64,000 nucleotides of DNA from Mesorhizobium sp. GbtcB19 (GTDB taxonomy: Bacteria > Pseudomonadota > Alphaproteobacteria > Rhizobiales > Rhizobiaceae): contig NZ_JAGXJY010000021.1 in NCBI RefSeq assembly GCF_019091085.1, positions 29,633-93,632 on the forward strand, given 5' to 3'. Shown piece after piece: positions 25,844-36,238 of the stretch. The number at the start of each line of letters is the position of its first letter. Position 1 is the stretch's first letter. The position numbers and the translations under genes were made by a program. The notes under the pieces are model-generated. The model worked only from the letters and a program-made list of their open reading frames with translations. It was not told the DNA's origin and did not search any database.

Positions 25844-26605
25844 TCAGACATACATCACCCTGGCTCGCGTCTTCTCGAGCTGGCTCCGTATCGGGCCAGG
25901 CAGGCCATCGTCGGTGATCACCACATCGACGCTCGACAGCGAGAATGCCTTGGAAGTGCCGCTGACGCCCCATTTGCTCGAATCGGCGAGGAGGACGACG
26001 CGCCGGCCCATGCGCACGAGGTATCGCTTCGTTCGCGCCATGTCTTCGTTCACATCGACCACATCGAGCGAAGAGTCGATCGCATGCGCTCCAACAAAAA
26101 CCTGATGCGCCACCATGCCGCTGAGTGCGGTGTCGGCATCGGTGATCAGCGTGCTCACCGTGTCGGGGAAGACCCGGCCACCGATCATATGCACGTCGAG
26201 CCCGGGACGATGCATCAGATGCTGCACGATGTTCATGCCCGTGGCCGCGACCACGACATTGCTGAGCGGCGGTAACTGCATGGCGACCTGCATCAGCGTC
26301 GAACCGCCGTCGAAGATGACCGATTGGTTGTCTTCGAACAGCTCGACCGCCGCTCGGGCGATGCGTTTCTTCGCCTCGAGGTTGGTTTGCATCCGCCGGG
26401 CGAAGGCGGCGGTGGTGGAATCGGTGGTCCGGGTCACCGCTCCGCCACGGGTCTTGGTCAGCAGTCCCTTGCGGTCCAGGATCTCGAGGTCGGAGCGCAC
26501 CGTGACTTCCGACACGCCAAAACCGTCCGACAGGTCCTTCGTGCGAACCTGGCCGCTGCGTTGCACCTCGCTCAGGATCGATTGGCGTCTCTGCTCCGAC
26601 AACAT
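25844..26605 (-). CDS. DeoR-family transcriptional regulator
   Basis: 253 residues from the ATG at 26605 (MLSEQRRQSILSEVQ, where the family begins); an ATG nine codons earlier is possible. The DeoR helix-turn-helix reads VRTKDLSDGFGVSEVTVRSDLEILDRKGLL, followed by the signature TKTRGGAV. The C-terminal sugar-phosphate sensor domain contains VIFDGGSTLMQVAMQL and the late VDVVITDDGLP. It is divergent from the aldolase/kinase/importer operon, and the shared intergenic region holds a 16-bp palindrome with more TTTCG copies, which would be its operator. It likely represses the operon until a sugar phosphate intermediate accumulates. Confidence 0.92.
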   Translation of the reverse strand: MLSEQRRQSILSEVQRSGQVRTKDLSDGFGVSEVTVRSDLEILDRKGLLTKTRGGAVTRTTDSTTAAFARRMQTNLEAKKRIARAAVELFEDNQSVIFDGGSTLMQVAMQLPPLSNVVVAATGMNIVQHLMHRPGLDVHMIGGRVFPDTVSTLITDADTALSGMVAHQVFVGAHAIDSSLDVVDVNEDMARTKRYLVRMGRRVVLLADSSKWGVSGTSKAFSLSSVDVVITDDGLPGPIRSQLEKTRARVMYV

Positions 26606-26676
26606 TGCCCTGCCCTTGCCTCCCTGCGCCAAAGCAACCGCTCTGGCCTCGGCTCACCTTACCAAAAATATGCAAA

Positions 26677-26741
26677 TTCGAAAGCTTTCGAAAGATTGCT
26701 TTTCTTATTTCTTTCGCAAACACTGAGTTCAGGATTTCGAA
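26677..26741. promoter_or_regulatory. Putative DeoR operator: 16-bp palindrome plus TTTCG repeats
   Basis: A perfect 16-bp palindrome TTCGAAAGCTTTCGAA at 26677-26692 overlaps a second palindrome, CTTTCGAAAG. Two further TTTCG copies occur at 26712-26716 and 26735-26739. DeoR-family repressors commonly bind repeated TTTCG-type half-sites. The cluster ends 28 bases before the aldolase start. Confidence 0.65.
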
Positions 26742-26768
26742 GTCAAACGATTGGGAAATTTTGCACTC

Positions 26769-27569
26769 ATGAGCCTAGGAACCAAAGTGCGTCTTGCGCG
26801 CCTCTTCTCGCATCCATCGGGGAATCTTTTTGGCGGCGCGGTCGACCACTTCGTCGGCTATGGCGACGTGCGCAAAGGCGGCCTCGCCGACCTGCCGGGC
26901 GCGCTGGCGCGAGTCATGGCGGGCAAACCCGATTACGTCAGCATCCAGCCCGGCACGGCGCGCCATCTGTGGCCGCAATATGCGGGCAAGGCTTCCCTGG
27001 TGATCCAGGCGGGCTGCTTCACGCCGGACGATCGCATCAGCGAGTTGATCGCAACGCCCGAGGACGCAGTGCGCGCCGGCGCCGATGCGCTGGCCGTGGC
27101 CATCCCGGTGCGCGGTGCGACCGAAGGCAAATACATTCGCTGGCTGACCGATTCAGTGAATGCGGCGGCCCGCTACGGCATGCCGGTGGTGGCGCATATC
27201 TATCCTCGCGATTTCACCGACGGTGCAAAGATCGTCTTCACCCCCGACGAGATCGCCTATGCGGCGCGCATCGGCTACGAGTCCGGCGTCGACGTGATCA
27301 AGATCGGCTACACTGGCGATTTCGAGTCGTTCCGGGAGACTGTGCGAACCTGCCCGGTGCCGGTCGTCATCGCGGGCGGGCCGAAGACCGATACGCTGCT
27401 CGGCGCGCTTCAGCAGACGGCGGACGCCATCCGTGCCGGCGCGCGCGGCGCCGTGGTGGGCCGCAATCTCTGGGGGCATGGCGATCCGCAGAAGGCGGCG
27501 CTTGCCTTTCGGGGCGTCATCCATGACGGCCTGTCGGCGCAAGACGCCCTGGCGAAGGCGGGTGCCTGA
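26769..27569 (+). CDS. Class I aldolase of the DeoC/FbaB/LacD family
   Basis: 266 residues from the ATG at 26769. It is a TIM barrel with the Schiff-base lysine at K178 (VDVIKIGYTGD) and the phosphate-binding motif at VVIAGGPKTDTLL (GGPK, 203-206). The family includes archaeal-type fructose-bisphosphate aldolase, LsrF and the sulfofructose-phosphate aldolase YihT. It should cleave a ketose phosphate produced by the PfkB kinase encoded three bases after its stop. The aldolase-kinase-DeoR trio matches the core of the sulfoquinovose (yihT-yihV-yihW) module as well as ordinary ketose pathways; the sequence alone does not choose between them. Confidence 0.85.
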   Translation: MSLGTKVRLARLFSHPSGNLFGGAVDHFVGYGDVRKGGLADLPGALARVMAGKPDYVSIQPGTARHLWPQYAGKASLVIQAGCFTPDDRISELIATPEDAVRAGADALAVAIPVRGATEGKYIRWLTDSVNAAARYGMPVVAHIYPRDFTDGAKIVFTPDEIAYAARIGYESGVDVIKIGYTGDFESFRETVRTCPVPVVIAGGPKTDTLLGALQQTADAIRAGARGAVVGRNLWGHGDPQKAALAFRGVIHDGLSAQDALAKAGA

Positions 27570-27572
27570 CCG

Positions 27573-28523
27573 ATGCCCACCGTCCCTTCAATCCTCGGCT
27601 TCGGCGCTATCGCGATAGACGACATCGTCTATGTCGATCAGCCGTTGTCGGCGGGCAAGGGGAAGGTTCTGCAAACTACGCGCGCTTTCGGCGGAAATGT
27701 CGCGACGGCGCTGGCCGCCGTGGCGCGGCTTGGCGGAAGCGCCGGGTTCATCGGATGGCTGGGCAATGCGGCGGACGACGCCGTGCTGTGCGATCTCATC
27801 GAGAGCGGTGTTGAAACCGCATTCGCGCCGCGCCACCCCGACGCGCGACCGGTGCGTTCGCGCATCACCGTCGGCGCGGACGGGGAGCGGTTCATCGCGT
27901 ATGACGACGAAGCGATGCTGGGCACCGCGCCGGACTTTCCGGACGAGATCCTCAGCCGCGCGACTGTCCTGATCGTCGACAGCTACGCGATCCGCTCGCT
28001 GGATGTCGTGGCCCGGGCGCGCGATCTCGGCCTCGCGATCCTCGGCGACATCGAATGGAGCGCCGGGCCGGCCACCGATAGGCTGATCGAGCTCTGCGAC
28101 CATCTCATTCTTCCGCTCGGCTTTGCACGGACGGCAACGGACCGCCGATCGCCCGCCGAGATCCTCGATGCATTGTGGTTGCCGTCGCGGACCGCCGTGG
28201 TTCTGACCGATGGCGGCAGGGGCGTCTACTATCGCGGCCGCGACGAGACGGGTCTCTGGCACTTGCCTCCGCAACAGGTTGCCGTCGTCGATTCGACCGG
28301 CGCCGGCGATTGCTTCCATGGGGCCTATGCGCACGCATTGACGCGCGGCACCGACATCGCCGGCCGGGTCGCATTCGCGGCCGCGGCCGCGGCTCTCTCG
28401 ATCACCGGGCACGGCGGGCGCGAGGCGCTCCCGACCGACGACCAGGTCACGGAACTCCTGGCATCGGCGAACGCTCCGTCGGCGGCCGAACTCAAATATG
28501 CGCAGCGCGATACCGCAACATAG
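27573..28523 (+). CDS. PfkB-family carbohydrate kinase
   Basis: 316 residues. The PfkB N-terminal glycine-rich signature is ILGFGAIAIDDIVYVDQPL, with TRAFGGNVATALAAVARLGG following. The catalytic and anion-hole motif is DSTGAGDCFHGAYAHAL, with D246 as catalytic base. It should phosphorylate a sugar or ketose at a primary hydroxyl with ATP. It starts three bases after the aldolase stop and runs before the ABC importer, so uptake, phosphorylation and cleavage would be encoded in order on one strand. The YihV sulfofructose kinase belongs to the same family. Confidence 0.92.
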   Translation: MPTVPSILGFGAIAIDDIVYVDQPLSAGKGKVLQTTRAFGGNVATALAAVARLGGSAGFIGWLGNAADDAVLCDLIESGVETAFAPRHPDARPVRSRITVGADGERFIAYDDEAMLGTAPDFPDEILSRATVLIVDSYAIRSLDVVARARDLGLAILGDIEWSAGPATDRLIELCDHLILPLGFARTATDRRSPAEILDALWLPSRTAVVLTDGGRGVYYRGRDETGLWHLPPQQVAVVDSTGAGDCFHGAYAHALTRGTDIAGRVAFAAAAAALSITGHGGREALPTDDQVTELLASANAPSAAELKYAQRDTAT

Positions 28524-28610
28524 CCTGACACTATCCGAGGAATATTTCGCAGGTGACCATAAGCCGAGGAACTAAAAGAATCAGCGGCTTAGACCTGTGG
28601 AGGGAGGAAG

Positions 28611-29756
<1,146 letters not shown>

Positions 29757-29868
29757 CGAATTGCGGCAAGGCCCGCGGGCGAGGGCGAGGCGCCTGCGAA
29801 TGACGGCTTCTGAATAAACCAGAATGATCGCCCGCATTGTGCGGCCGATCCCAAAGAAGGAGGAGAAA

Positions 29869-31116
29869 ATGACGTTTCGGATACGACCCGCGATGCTGAA
29901 AATGGCCGCGGCCGCATGGCTGCTTGGCGCGACCGGCGCCATGGCGGACACGACGCTGGAATTCACCCAATGGTGGGAGCCAGAGCTGCCCGCGGGCTCC
30001 TTGCGGAAAATCATGGATGATTTCGAGGCCGCGAACCCCGGCATCAAGGTGACGCTGGTCAGCGGCCCCTATGCGACCACGCGGGACCAGATTTCGGTCG
30101 GTGCCGCGACCGGGACGCTGAGCGACGTCGTCGGGCTCGACGGCGCCTGGGTGAACAATCTGAACGCGCAGAATGCGCTCGCCGACATGAACCCGATGAT
30201 GGATGCGAGCAAGTTCGACAAAGCCCAAGTCGCGGATATCATCAAGGTGGACGGCAAGGCGGTGATGTTCCCCGTCGCTTCGTTCGTCTATCCCGTCTTC
30301 GTGAATTTGGACCTCGCCGCCCAGGCAGGCGTGACCAAGCTGCCCTCGACCCGCGCGGAGTTCCTCGAAGCCGCCAAGAAGATGACCCATGCCGACAAGA
30401 ACCAGTATGGCTGGGTGCTGCCGCTCTCGCTGCAGACGCCATCCGGCGTCCAGAACGACATGATGTCTTGGGTCTGGGCCTCGGGCCAGTCGATGATGGC
30501 TGACGGCAAGCCCGCTCTCGAAGGCAAGCCGGTGGTGGATATGCTCACCTTCGTCAAATCGCTCAATGACGCCGGCACCATCTCGCCCGGTATCGCCACC
30601 AAGACCGAGCAGGAGAAGGTCGAGGAATTCGTCAACGACCGGGTGGGGATGATGGTCGACTCGCTCGCGCATGTGAACCTCATCCGCAAGCGCAATCCCA
30701 AGCTGAACTTCGACATCATCCCGGTCCCGGTCGTGGAGGGCTATACGGGCAAGCGCGGCCTTCCCTATGCCTCCTGGGGCATCGGCATCTCCGCCGGCTC
30801 GAAGCATCAGGAAGAGGCCTGGAAGCTCGTCCAGTACCTGATGAGCGAGAAGGTGAACGCCAAGCTGGTGTCGCTGGCCAACGCCTTCCCAGGTAACGTC
30901 AACGCCAAGCCCGACTTCGTGACCTCGGACAAGGCTTTCGGCAAGGCTTTCGAGATCTTCAAGAGCGGTTACCTCGCCAACGAGTTCACCGGCCTGCCGG
31001 TGGCGGAAGACCTGATGACCCAGTTCGACGTCGAAGCACAGAAGATGCTCACCGGCGAGCAGTCTCCGGAACAGGCGGCCGCTGCCGCCCAGAAGGGCTG
31101 GATGGCGAAATTCTGA
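29869..31116 (+). CDS. Extracellular solute-binding protein, family 1 (sugar)
   Basis: 415 residues. The start at 29869 follows AAGGAGGAG; the ATG at 29824 lacks a ribosome site. It has a signal peptide with cleavage after GAMA near residue 26. The mature protein shows the family-1 binding-protein fold: TTLEFTQWWEPELPAGSLRKIM at the N-terminus, FEAANPGIKVTLV, and the aromatic ligand-pocket segments MSWVWASGQSMM and YASWGIGISAGSKHQEEAWKLV. It delivers an oligosaccharide or sugar to the MalF/MalG-type permeases encoded downstream. A strong hairpin follows its stop, suggesting the transcript end is protected so the binding protein is made in excess. Confidence 0.93.
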   Translation: MTFRIRPAMLKMAAAAWLLGATGAMADTTLEFTQWWEPELPAGSLRKIMDDFEAANPGIKVTLVSGPYATTRDQISVGAATGTLSDVVGLDGAWVNNLNAQNALADMNPMMDASKFDKAQVADIIKVDGKAVMFPVASFVYPVFVNLDLAAQAGVTKLPSTRAEFLEAAKKMTHADKNQYGWVLPLSLQTPSGVQNDMMSWVWASGQSMMADGKPALEGKPVVDMLTFVKSLNDAGTISPGIATKTEQEKVEEFVNDRVGMMVDSLAHVNLIRKRNPKLNFDIIPVPVVEGYTGKRGLPYASWGIGISAGSKHQEEAWKLVQYLMSEKVNAKLVSLANAFPGNVNAKPDFVTSDKAFGKAFEIFKSGYLANEFTGLPVAEDLMTQFDVEAQKMLTGEQSPEQAAAAAQKGWMAKF

Positions 31117-31141
31117 TCGGCCTGTTTCGTTGCGATCTTCG

Positions 31142-31175
31142 GCCGGGTGGCCTGATTTCGGTCGGGCCACCCGGC
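31142..31175 (+). promoter_or_regulatory. Intercistronic hairpin between binding-protein and permease genes
   Basis: A perfect 11-bp GC-rich stem (GCCGGGTGGCC with GGCCACCCGGC) around a 12-base loop, 25 bases after the binding-protein stop. No U-run follows, so read-through is expected. Hairpins at this position in malE-malF-like operons stabilise the upstream message and lower permease expression. Confidence 0.65.
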
Positions 31176-31252
31176 AACATCGGATCGGCAATTTGAAGAT
31201 GGACCTGTTTTGAGGCTCCCCTTCCCTTGAAGGCGTATACCATGGTTGGCAG

Positions 31253-32149
31253 ATGACCCAGCAGAAGCGCTCTCGCCACAGACTGAAACGAGCGGTAGCA
31301 CCCTATCTCTATCTGTCGCCCTCGCTGGTGATCATCAGCCTGCTGATGTTGCTGCCGATGGCGACGGTGATCGGCTATTCGTTCCAGAACAGCGCGGTGC
31401 TGCGTCGTGACCCGTCCTTTGCCGGACTGAAGCATTATCAGGCGATCTTCGCCGATCCCGTGTTCTGGGCTTCGCTGTGGCACACGCTCTACTTCACCTG
31501 CATGAGCGTCGTCTTCCACATGACCATCGGCATGATCTTCGCGCTCATGCTGAACAGCGACCGCATCAATCCGACGCTGCGCAACATCCTACGCGTGCTC
31601 TACATATTGCCCTGGCTGTTCACCGCCGTGATCATCGCCGTGATCTGGCGCCTGCTGCTCGAGCCGAACGGCGTCGTGAACAGCATTCTCATGCAGATGG
31701 GCATCATCGGCTCCAAGATCGAGTGGTTTTCCTCGCCCGAGACCGCGCTGCACGCCGTCACCTTCGCAAACATCTGGGCGGGCTACCCGCTCTTCATGGT
31801 CAGCCTGCTCGCAGGCCTGCAGGGCATTCCCAAGGATTTCTACGAGGCCGCCGATATAGACGGGGCAAAGGCCTACCAGAAGCTGATCTTCATCACCATT
31901 CCGCAGCTGATGCCGATCATCATCAGCATCTCGCTGCTCGACTTCATCTGGACCATGCAGGTCTTCCCGCTGATCTGGATAACGACGGGCGGCGGCCCGA
32001 TCTACTCGACCGAGGTGCTCAGCACCTACACCTACAAGCTGGCGTTCTCGAGCTACAACCTGTCCCAGGCGGCAGCGAGCGCCGTGGTCATCCTGCTGAT
32101 CTCGCTCGGCCTGACGCTGTTCTACATCCGTTATCAGAAGGCCAGGTAG
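31253..32149 (+). CDS. ABC sugar permease, MalF type
   Basis: 298 residues with six hydrophobic segments, the first at YLYLSPSLVIISLLMLLPMATVIG. The cytoplasmic EAA loop reads YEAADIDGAKAYQKLIFITIPQLMPII, matching the EAAxxDGAxxxxxF consensus that contacts the ATPase. It belongs to the MalF/UgpA group and pairs with the next permease as a heterodimer. The start ATG at 31253 lacks a strong ribosome site, which fits lower expression than the binding protein. Six bases separate it from the second permease gene. Confidence 0.93.
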   Translation: MTQQKRSRHRLKRAVAPYLYLSPSLVIISLLMLLPMATVIGYSFQNSAVLRRDPSFAGLKHYQAIFADPVFWASLWHTLYFTCMSVVFHMTIGMIFALMLNSDRINPTLRNILRVLYILPWLFTAVIIAVIWRLLLEPNGVVNSILMQMGIIGSKIEWFSSPETALHAVTFANIWAGYPLFMVSLLAGLQGIPKDFYEAADIDGAKAYQKLIFITIPQLMPIIISISLLDFIWTMQVFPLIWITTGGGPIYSTEVLSTYTYKLAFSSYNLSQAAASAVVILLISLGLTLFYIRYQKAR

Positions 32150-32154
32150 TCACC

Positions 32155-32997
32155 ATGAGGAAAAGGCACACGACGAAGGACAGGCTGATCACCGTCGCGC
32201 TGCATGTCGCGCTTGCCGCGGGGCTGTTTTTCGCGGCCTTCCCGATCTACTGGATGCTGAGCAGCTCGTTCAAATCGAACACCGAAATCTTCGCCCTGCC
32301 ACCGACCATCCTGCCCAAGGCCTTCACGCTGGAAGCGTACGAGGCCATCCTCGGCGATCCGGTCAAGCTGCGCTTCTTCTTCAACAGCTACTTCGTGGCC
32401 GGAGCGGTGACCGTACTGACGGTGCTGATCGCCTTGCTGGCGGCCTATGGGTTCAGCCGCTTCAACTTCCGCGGCAAGGGCAGCCTGAACACCCTCATCA
32501 TCAGCACGCAGACGATCCCGCCGATCACGCTTTTGATCCCCTTCTTCGGGCTCGTCGTCTCCTATCGCATCTTCGACACCTATATCGCGCTGATCCTGAC
32601 CTATCTGGTGTTCACCTTGCCCTACGCGATCCTTTTGATGACGGGATATCTGAACACCTTGCCGCGCGATCTCGACGAAGCCGTCGCCGTCGACGGCGGC
32701 AGCAGCTGGACGGCGCTGTGGCGGGTGATCGTGCCGATCTCGCTGCCCGGCATCGTGGCGACGTCGGTCTACACTTTCCTCTTGTGCTGGAACGAGTTCC
32801 TCTTCGCGCTGACGCTGACCAAGTCGACGTCGATGCGCACCGTCCCGATCGGCATCCAGCTCCTGATGGGGCAGCACGCCTTCGAGTGGAACCAGATGAT
32901 GGCGATGAGCGTACTCGGCTCGCTGCCGCTCCTGGTCATCTACCTCGTGGCGCAGAGATTCTTCCTCGCGGGGATGACAGCGGGCTCCGTGAAGTAG
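32155..32997 (+). CDS. ABC sugar permease, MalG type
   Basis: 280 residues from the ATG at 32155. It has six hydrophobic segments, a conserved start YWMLSSSFKSNTEIF, and an EAA loop LDEAVAVDGGSSWTALWRVIVPISLPGI. The C-terminus ends FFLAGMTAGSVK, the usual MalG-family ending (GLTAGAVK-like) that inserts into the ATPase dimer. It forms the channel with the preceding permease. It is the last gene of the importer operon and converges on the STAND NTPase gene 34 bases later; no terminator hairpin is obvious in the gap. Confidence 0.94.
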   Translation: MRKRHTTKDRLITVALHVALAAGLFFAAFPIYWMLSSSFKSNTEIFALPPTILPKAFTLEAYEAILGDPVKLRFFFNSYFVAGAVTVLTVLIALLAAYGFSRFNFRGKGSLNTLIISTQTIPPITLLIPFFGLVVSYRIFDTYIALILTYLVFTLPYAILLMTGYLNTLPRDLDEAVAVDGGSSWTALWRVIVPISLPGIVATSVYTFLLCWNEFLFALTLTKSTSMRTVPIGIQLLMGQHAFEWNQMMAMSVLGSLPLLVIYLVAQRFFLAGMTAGSVK

Positions 32998-33031
32998 GGC
33001 GTCCAGCCCGTTGGAGGGCTGACGGAGCGGG

Positions 33032-36000
33032 CTACTGCTTGACAGGCTTGGCTTTGGGTCGCCGTCTCGGTTTCGGCCGCTGCGCTCTTTCGGCATCCTT
33101 CCGCGCGGCCGCCTTTTCCTGCCTCAGTTCGCGGATCAAGATGCGGACATCCTTCTCCCAGTCGAAGGGCTTATGCATGGCGGGATCGCAAACCGGCACC
33201 TCCGGCAATGGCTGGCCAAGTTCCGCGAGCAGGCGCCGCGCCCAATTCAATTCCCAGCGGTAGACATAGGGTTCGCCGTCCTGCACGGCCCAGGCATGAG
33301 CGCGCAGGGCCGCCTGAATGGCGCGCTCACCTTCGCCAAGTTCGCGCCAAAGTTCGCTGAGGTAGAGCGACGCCGATCCGGAACACCCGTCCAGCCGCGC
33401 TGCCTCCTCGTGCGCGTTCGTCCCCTGTCCACAGCGCAGTCGTGTCAGAGCAAGAGCTGCTTCCGCGGTTTCATCCCCCAGCCCCACCTCGCGCGCCATT
33501 GTCACGGCGCGGGTCAAATGTCCCAAAGCGCCAACCTCATCTCCCGTTTCCAGTCGCCAAAGCCCACGCAGCTTTGACGTTTCCCGGATAGCACGCCGGT
33601 TGCGCCCACCCGTGGCCAGTGTTTCCGCCTTTGCGATCAGGTCTTCCGTCAGATCGCCATGTCGGAACTTGTGCCAAGCATACCCACATTCGGCGTCGCC
33701 GGGACGGTAGGTCGCTCTCGATGGCGGTTGCTGCAGCGCCGCATTCTCGCTCCACGCCAGATCCGCCTGTTCCACGTCCCCACGTATGGACGCATTTTTG
33801 AACTGTAACAAACGCGAGGCAAATTCTTGATCCTGATCTCCATCGGCTCGGGCTAGTTCAAGCGCCAACGTCAACACACGCCATTCTGCGGCGAGCCCTG
33901 AACCAGGCGCAAAATTTTGAAGGCCAGTCGCCAGCCAGGCCGCGTACCGTTCAGCGAGATCTGTCTTTATGACTATCTCAAGCAGACGCTGCGAAAGCTG
34001 TTTATCCAGCGTCGCAAGGCGCAACGCTGCGTTGTTGACAAGCCAGGATTGAAGCAACGCATCTTCAACCACCGGCTTTTCTTCCCACCCTTGTGGGAAG
34101 AATGAGCGTAAAATTTCCCGATCCTTGGCGTCCGCCTCGAGGTTAAATGCCAGCGCGGCGGACAAGGAGCCCATGTACACGGTCAATGCGTGGTCGTATC
34201 GGCCCATGCCGCAAAGCGTCATCACCAGTTGAATGCCATCCGCGACATCCTCCAATTTCTCAGCATCATCCCAATCGGCAGGTGCACGAGCCGAGAAATA
34301 GTCAACCACAACGCTACCTGACGATTTTCGTTCATCAACATTCATCCGCCCGGAGGCGACGCCGCGGACTACGGGGTGCAAATCATAGCGATGCGAACTG
34401 TGATCATATTGCAGCAGACCGCGCCGTTCGAGATTTCGCACTATGTCGCGCAGTTTCGCAGGGGCAGCGCGCACGAGCGGATCGGCACGCCATGCCGCCA
34501 ACAAACCCGGATAGGCGGCGAAATCCGCCTTGGCCTTTTCATAGGCTTGTACCAGCTCTGTACGGTTCTCTTCGGTCAAATCATGCCAAGAGCCGATCAC
34601 TCTTCTGGGATCCTCTGGTTCCTCCTTCTTCTCCGGCTTGGCTGGCAGATGAGGATTCAGCGCCTCCAACACCGCAAATTCAGCACCGCCGGACAGCAGG
34701 GCCAGCACATGCAGCAGCTTGCGCTCTTCCGGCGAAAGGGCCGCGACCGCGGCGTCCAATATGTGTTCTTTTCGCGTCTTGAGGTCGAGGTCAGCCAGGT
34801 TGAGCTTGCGGCCATAGTCGCGATCGCCCGCCCAGCGGTCGAAATTGCCGCGTTCCGGCAGGTAGTCGCCGACGAGCCCAGCCAAGGCGCCCACAACCAG
34901 AGGATGGCAGTCGCAATTGGCCTGCAGGAAAGCCTGGATTTTGGCGGACTCGCCATGGACGCCGGCTTGGCGGAACAGCGCTTCCGCATCGGACGGTCGG
35001 AGACCCTTGAGCAACTCGCGCCGTACGCCCGGGAGGGCAATACCCGACCGATTTGTCACTCCCGAAGGCAGAAGCCTCGTAGAAACTAGGAGTTTGGAGG
35101 GTTCCACAGTAGTCAGACGCCGCAACAGATCGTCGTCATCAGGATGGATTGCCGAGCAAGGGTCACGGCTGGCGATCAGGTCTTTGCCGTTATCCGCCTC
35201 GTCGTCGCGCATCTGTGCCGCATCGAGCCGGTTGTATTGGACCAGAACGCGCTCCAGGCCATCCAACACCAGCAGCCAGGGTCGCTTTTTCAATTCGGCA
35301 ACCAGCCAATCGCCGAGCTCCGGCGTACGCATCCTGCGAAACTGTTCGACCGGGCTTCCGGTCATGTAGGAGAGCGCCTCACGGCAAAATTCGGCCATGG
35401 TGGCGCCGCGTTCATAGAACGAATACCAGAAGCGACCGGCCCATGGCCGAATCTGAGGGGCATGATGGTTGAGCCAGTGCCATGTCAGGATGGATTTGCC
35501 GGTGCCGCCCATCGCCTCGAACAACAGAACAGGATGAGGGTCGGCGGGCATGGCCCAGTCGGCAAGCGTCTGCAGTTCCGAATCGCGACCAAGGAAACTG
35601 TGCGAACCTATATAATCTGGCAAAGCGCGCAGGGCCGGAGCAGCGGCAGCAACTGGTTTGGCTGCCTGCACCGGGGCGGGTGCAATCGGCGATGGGGTGG
35701 CCGTGTCTGGCGAAGGTAGTTCTCTCGCCAGATTGCCAATGGCGATGGCGGCATTTTGTGCGAAGTCCCCGGGACTGGAGAACTCTTCCCAGACCCGGTG
35801 TATCTTCGAGCCCTGCCGCATCTGCTTGGCCTTTGCCTTGAATGCTTCGAGCTTCGAGAGTTTCCCAGGATCGGTTTCAAAATCGGCCTTGGTACCCGGG
35901 TGATTGTCACTCATGACAAACAGGAGGATCGGCCGGCCCAGCCTCATTGCCTCGTCGAACTCCAATTCGGTGATGGACAAGCCTTGGGGGTTGACTGCCG

Positions 36001-36238
36001 TATCTTCCGGCGTCTGACCGTAGCGATGGGTGAGCACACCGATATAGGCCGCGCAATCCCGGACCATGCCCAGGCTGGTCTCGACGATATTCCTGAACGC
36101 GTTGCTACCGCTGCTTTCCATCACGACGGCATGGAACCCCAGCTTTTCGATTGCTTCCTTCACCCTTTTCCGATGCTCGACGAGATCGGTGAAAGTGGAT
36201 GACACCATAATGCCTGTGAAGTTTTTTGGCTGGCTCAC
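33032..36238 (-). CDS. DUF4062-STAND NTPase with helical repeat C-terminus
   Basis: 1068 residues. The N-terminus (about 7-110: GIMVSSTFTDLVEHRKRV, AYIGVLTHRYG, SITELEFDEAMRLGRPILLFV) is a DUF4062 domain, a Rossmann-like module often placed where TIR or other effector domains sit. A Pro/Ala linker (175-205) leads to a STAND-type NTPase: P-loop GGTGKS at 244-249 and Walker B WLLVLDGLER at 321-330. A winged-helix region follows (about 490-620) and a long alpha-helical, TPR-like C-terminus. The plan is that of bacterial NLR-like sensors, where the repeats bind a trigger and nucleotide-driven assembly activates the N-terminal domain. It stands alone on its strand. A defence role is inferred. Confidence 0.87.
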   Translation of the reverse strand: MSQPKNFTGIMVSSTFTDLVEHRKRVKEAIEKLGFHAVVMESSGSNAFRNIVETSLGMVRDCAAYIGVLTHRYGQTPEDTAVNPQGLSITELEFDEAMRLGRPILLFVMSDNHPGTKADFETDPGKLSKLEAFKAKAKQMRQGSKIHRVWEEFSSPGDFAQNAAIAIGNLARELPSPDTATPSPIAPAPVQAAKPVAAAAPALRALPDYIGSHSFLGRDSELQTLADWAMPADPHPVLLFEAMGGTGKSILTWHWLNHHAPQIRPWAGRFWYSFYERGATMAEFCREALSYMTGSPVEQFRRMRTPELGDWLVAELKKRPWLLVLDGLERVLVQYNRLDAAQMRDDEADNGKDLIASRDPCSAIHPDDDDLLRRLTTVEPSKLLVSTRLLPSGVTNRSGIALPGVRRELLKGLRPSDAEALFRQAGVHGESAKIQAFLQANCDCHPLVVGALAGLVGDYLPERGNFDRWAGDRDYGRKLNLADLDLKTRKEHILDAAVAALSPEERKLLHVLALLSGGAEFAVLEALNPHLPAKPEKKEEPEDPRRVIGSWHDLTEENRTELVQAYEKAKADFAAYPGLLAAWRADPLVRAAPAKLRDIVRNLERRGLLQYDHSSHRYDLHPVVRGVASGRMNVDERKSSGSVVVDYFSARAPADWDDAEKLEDVADGIQLVMTLCGMGRYDHALTVYMGSLSAALAFNLEADAKDREILRSFFPQGWEEKPVVEDALLQSWLVNNAALRLATLDKQLSQRLLEIVIKTDLAERYAAWLATGLQNFAPGSGLAAEWRVLTLALELARADGDQDQEFASRLLQFKNASIRGDVEQADLAWSENAALQQPPSRATYRPGDAECGYAWHKFRHGDLTEDLIAKAETLATGGRNRRAIRETSKLRGLWRLETGDEVGALGHLTRAVTMAREVGLGDETAEAALALTRLRCGQGTNAHEEAARLDGCSGSASLYLSELWRELGEGERAIQAALRAHAWAVQDGEPYVYRWELNWARRLLAELGQPLPEVPVCDPAMHKPFDWEKDVRILIRELRQEKAAARKDAERAQRPKPRRRPKAKPVKQ

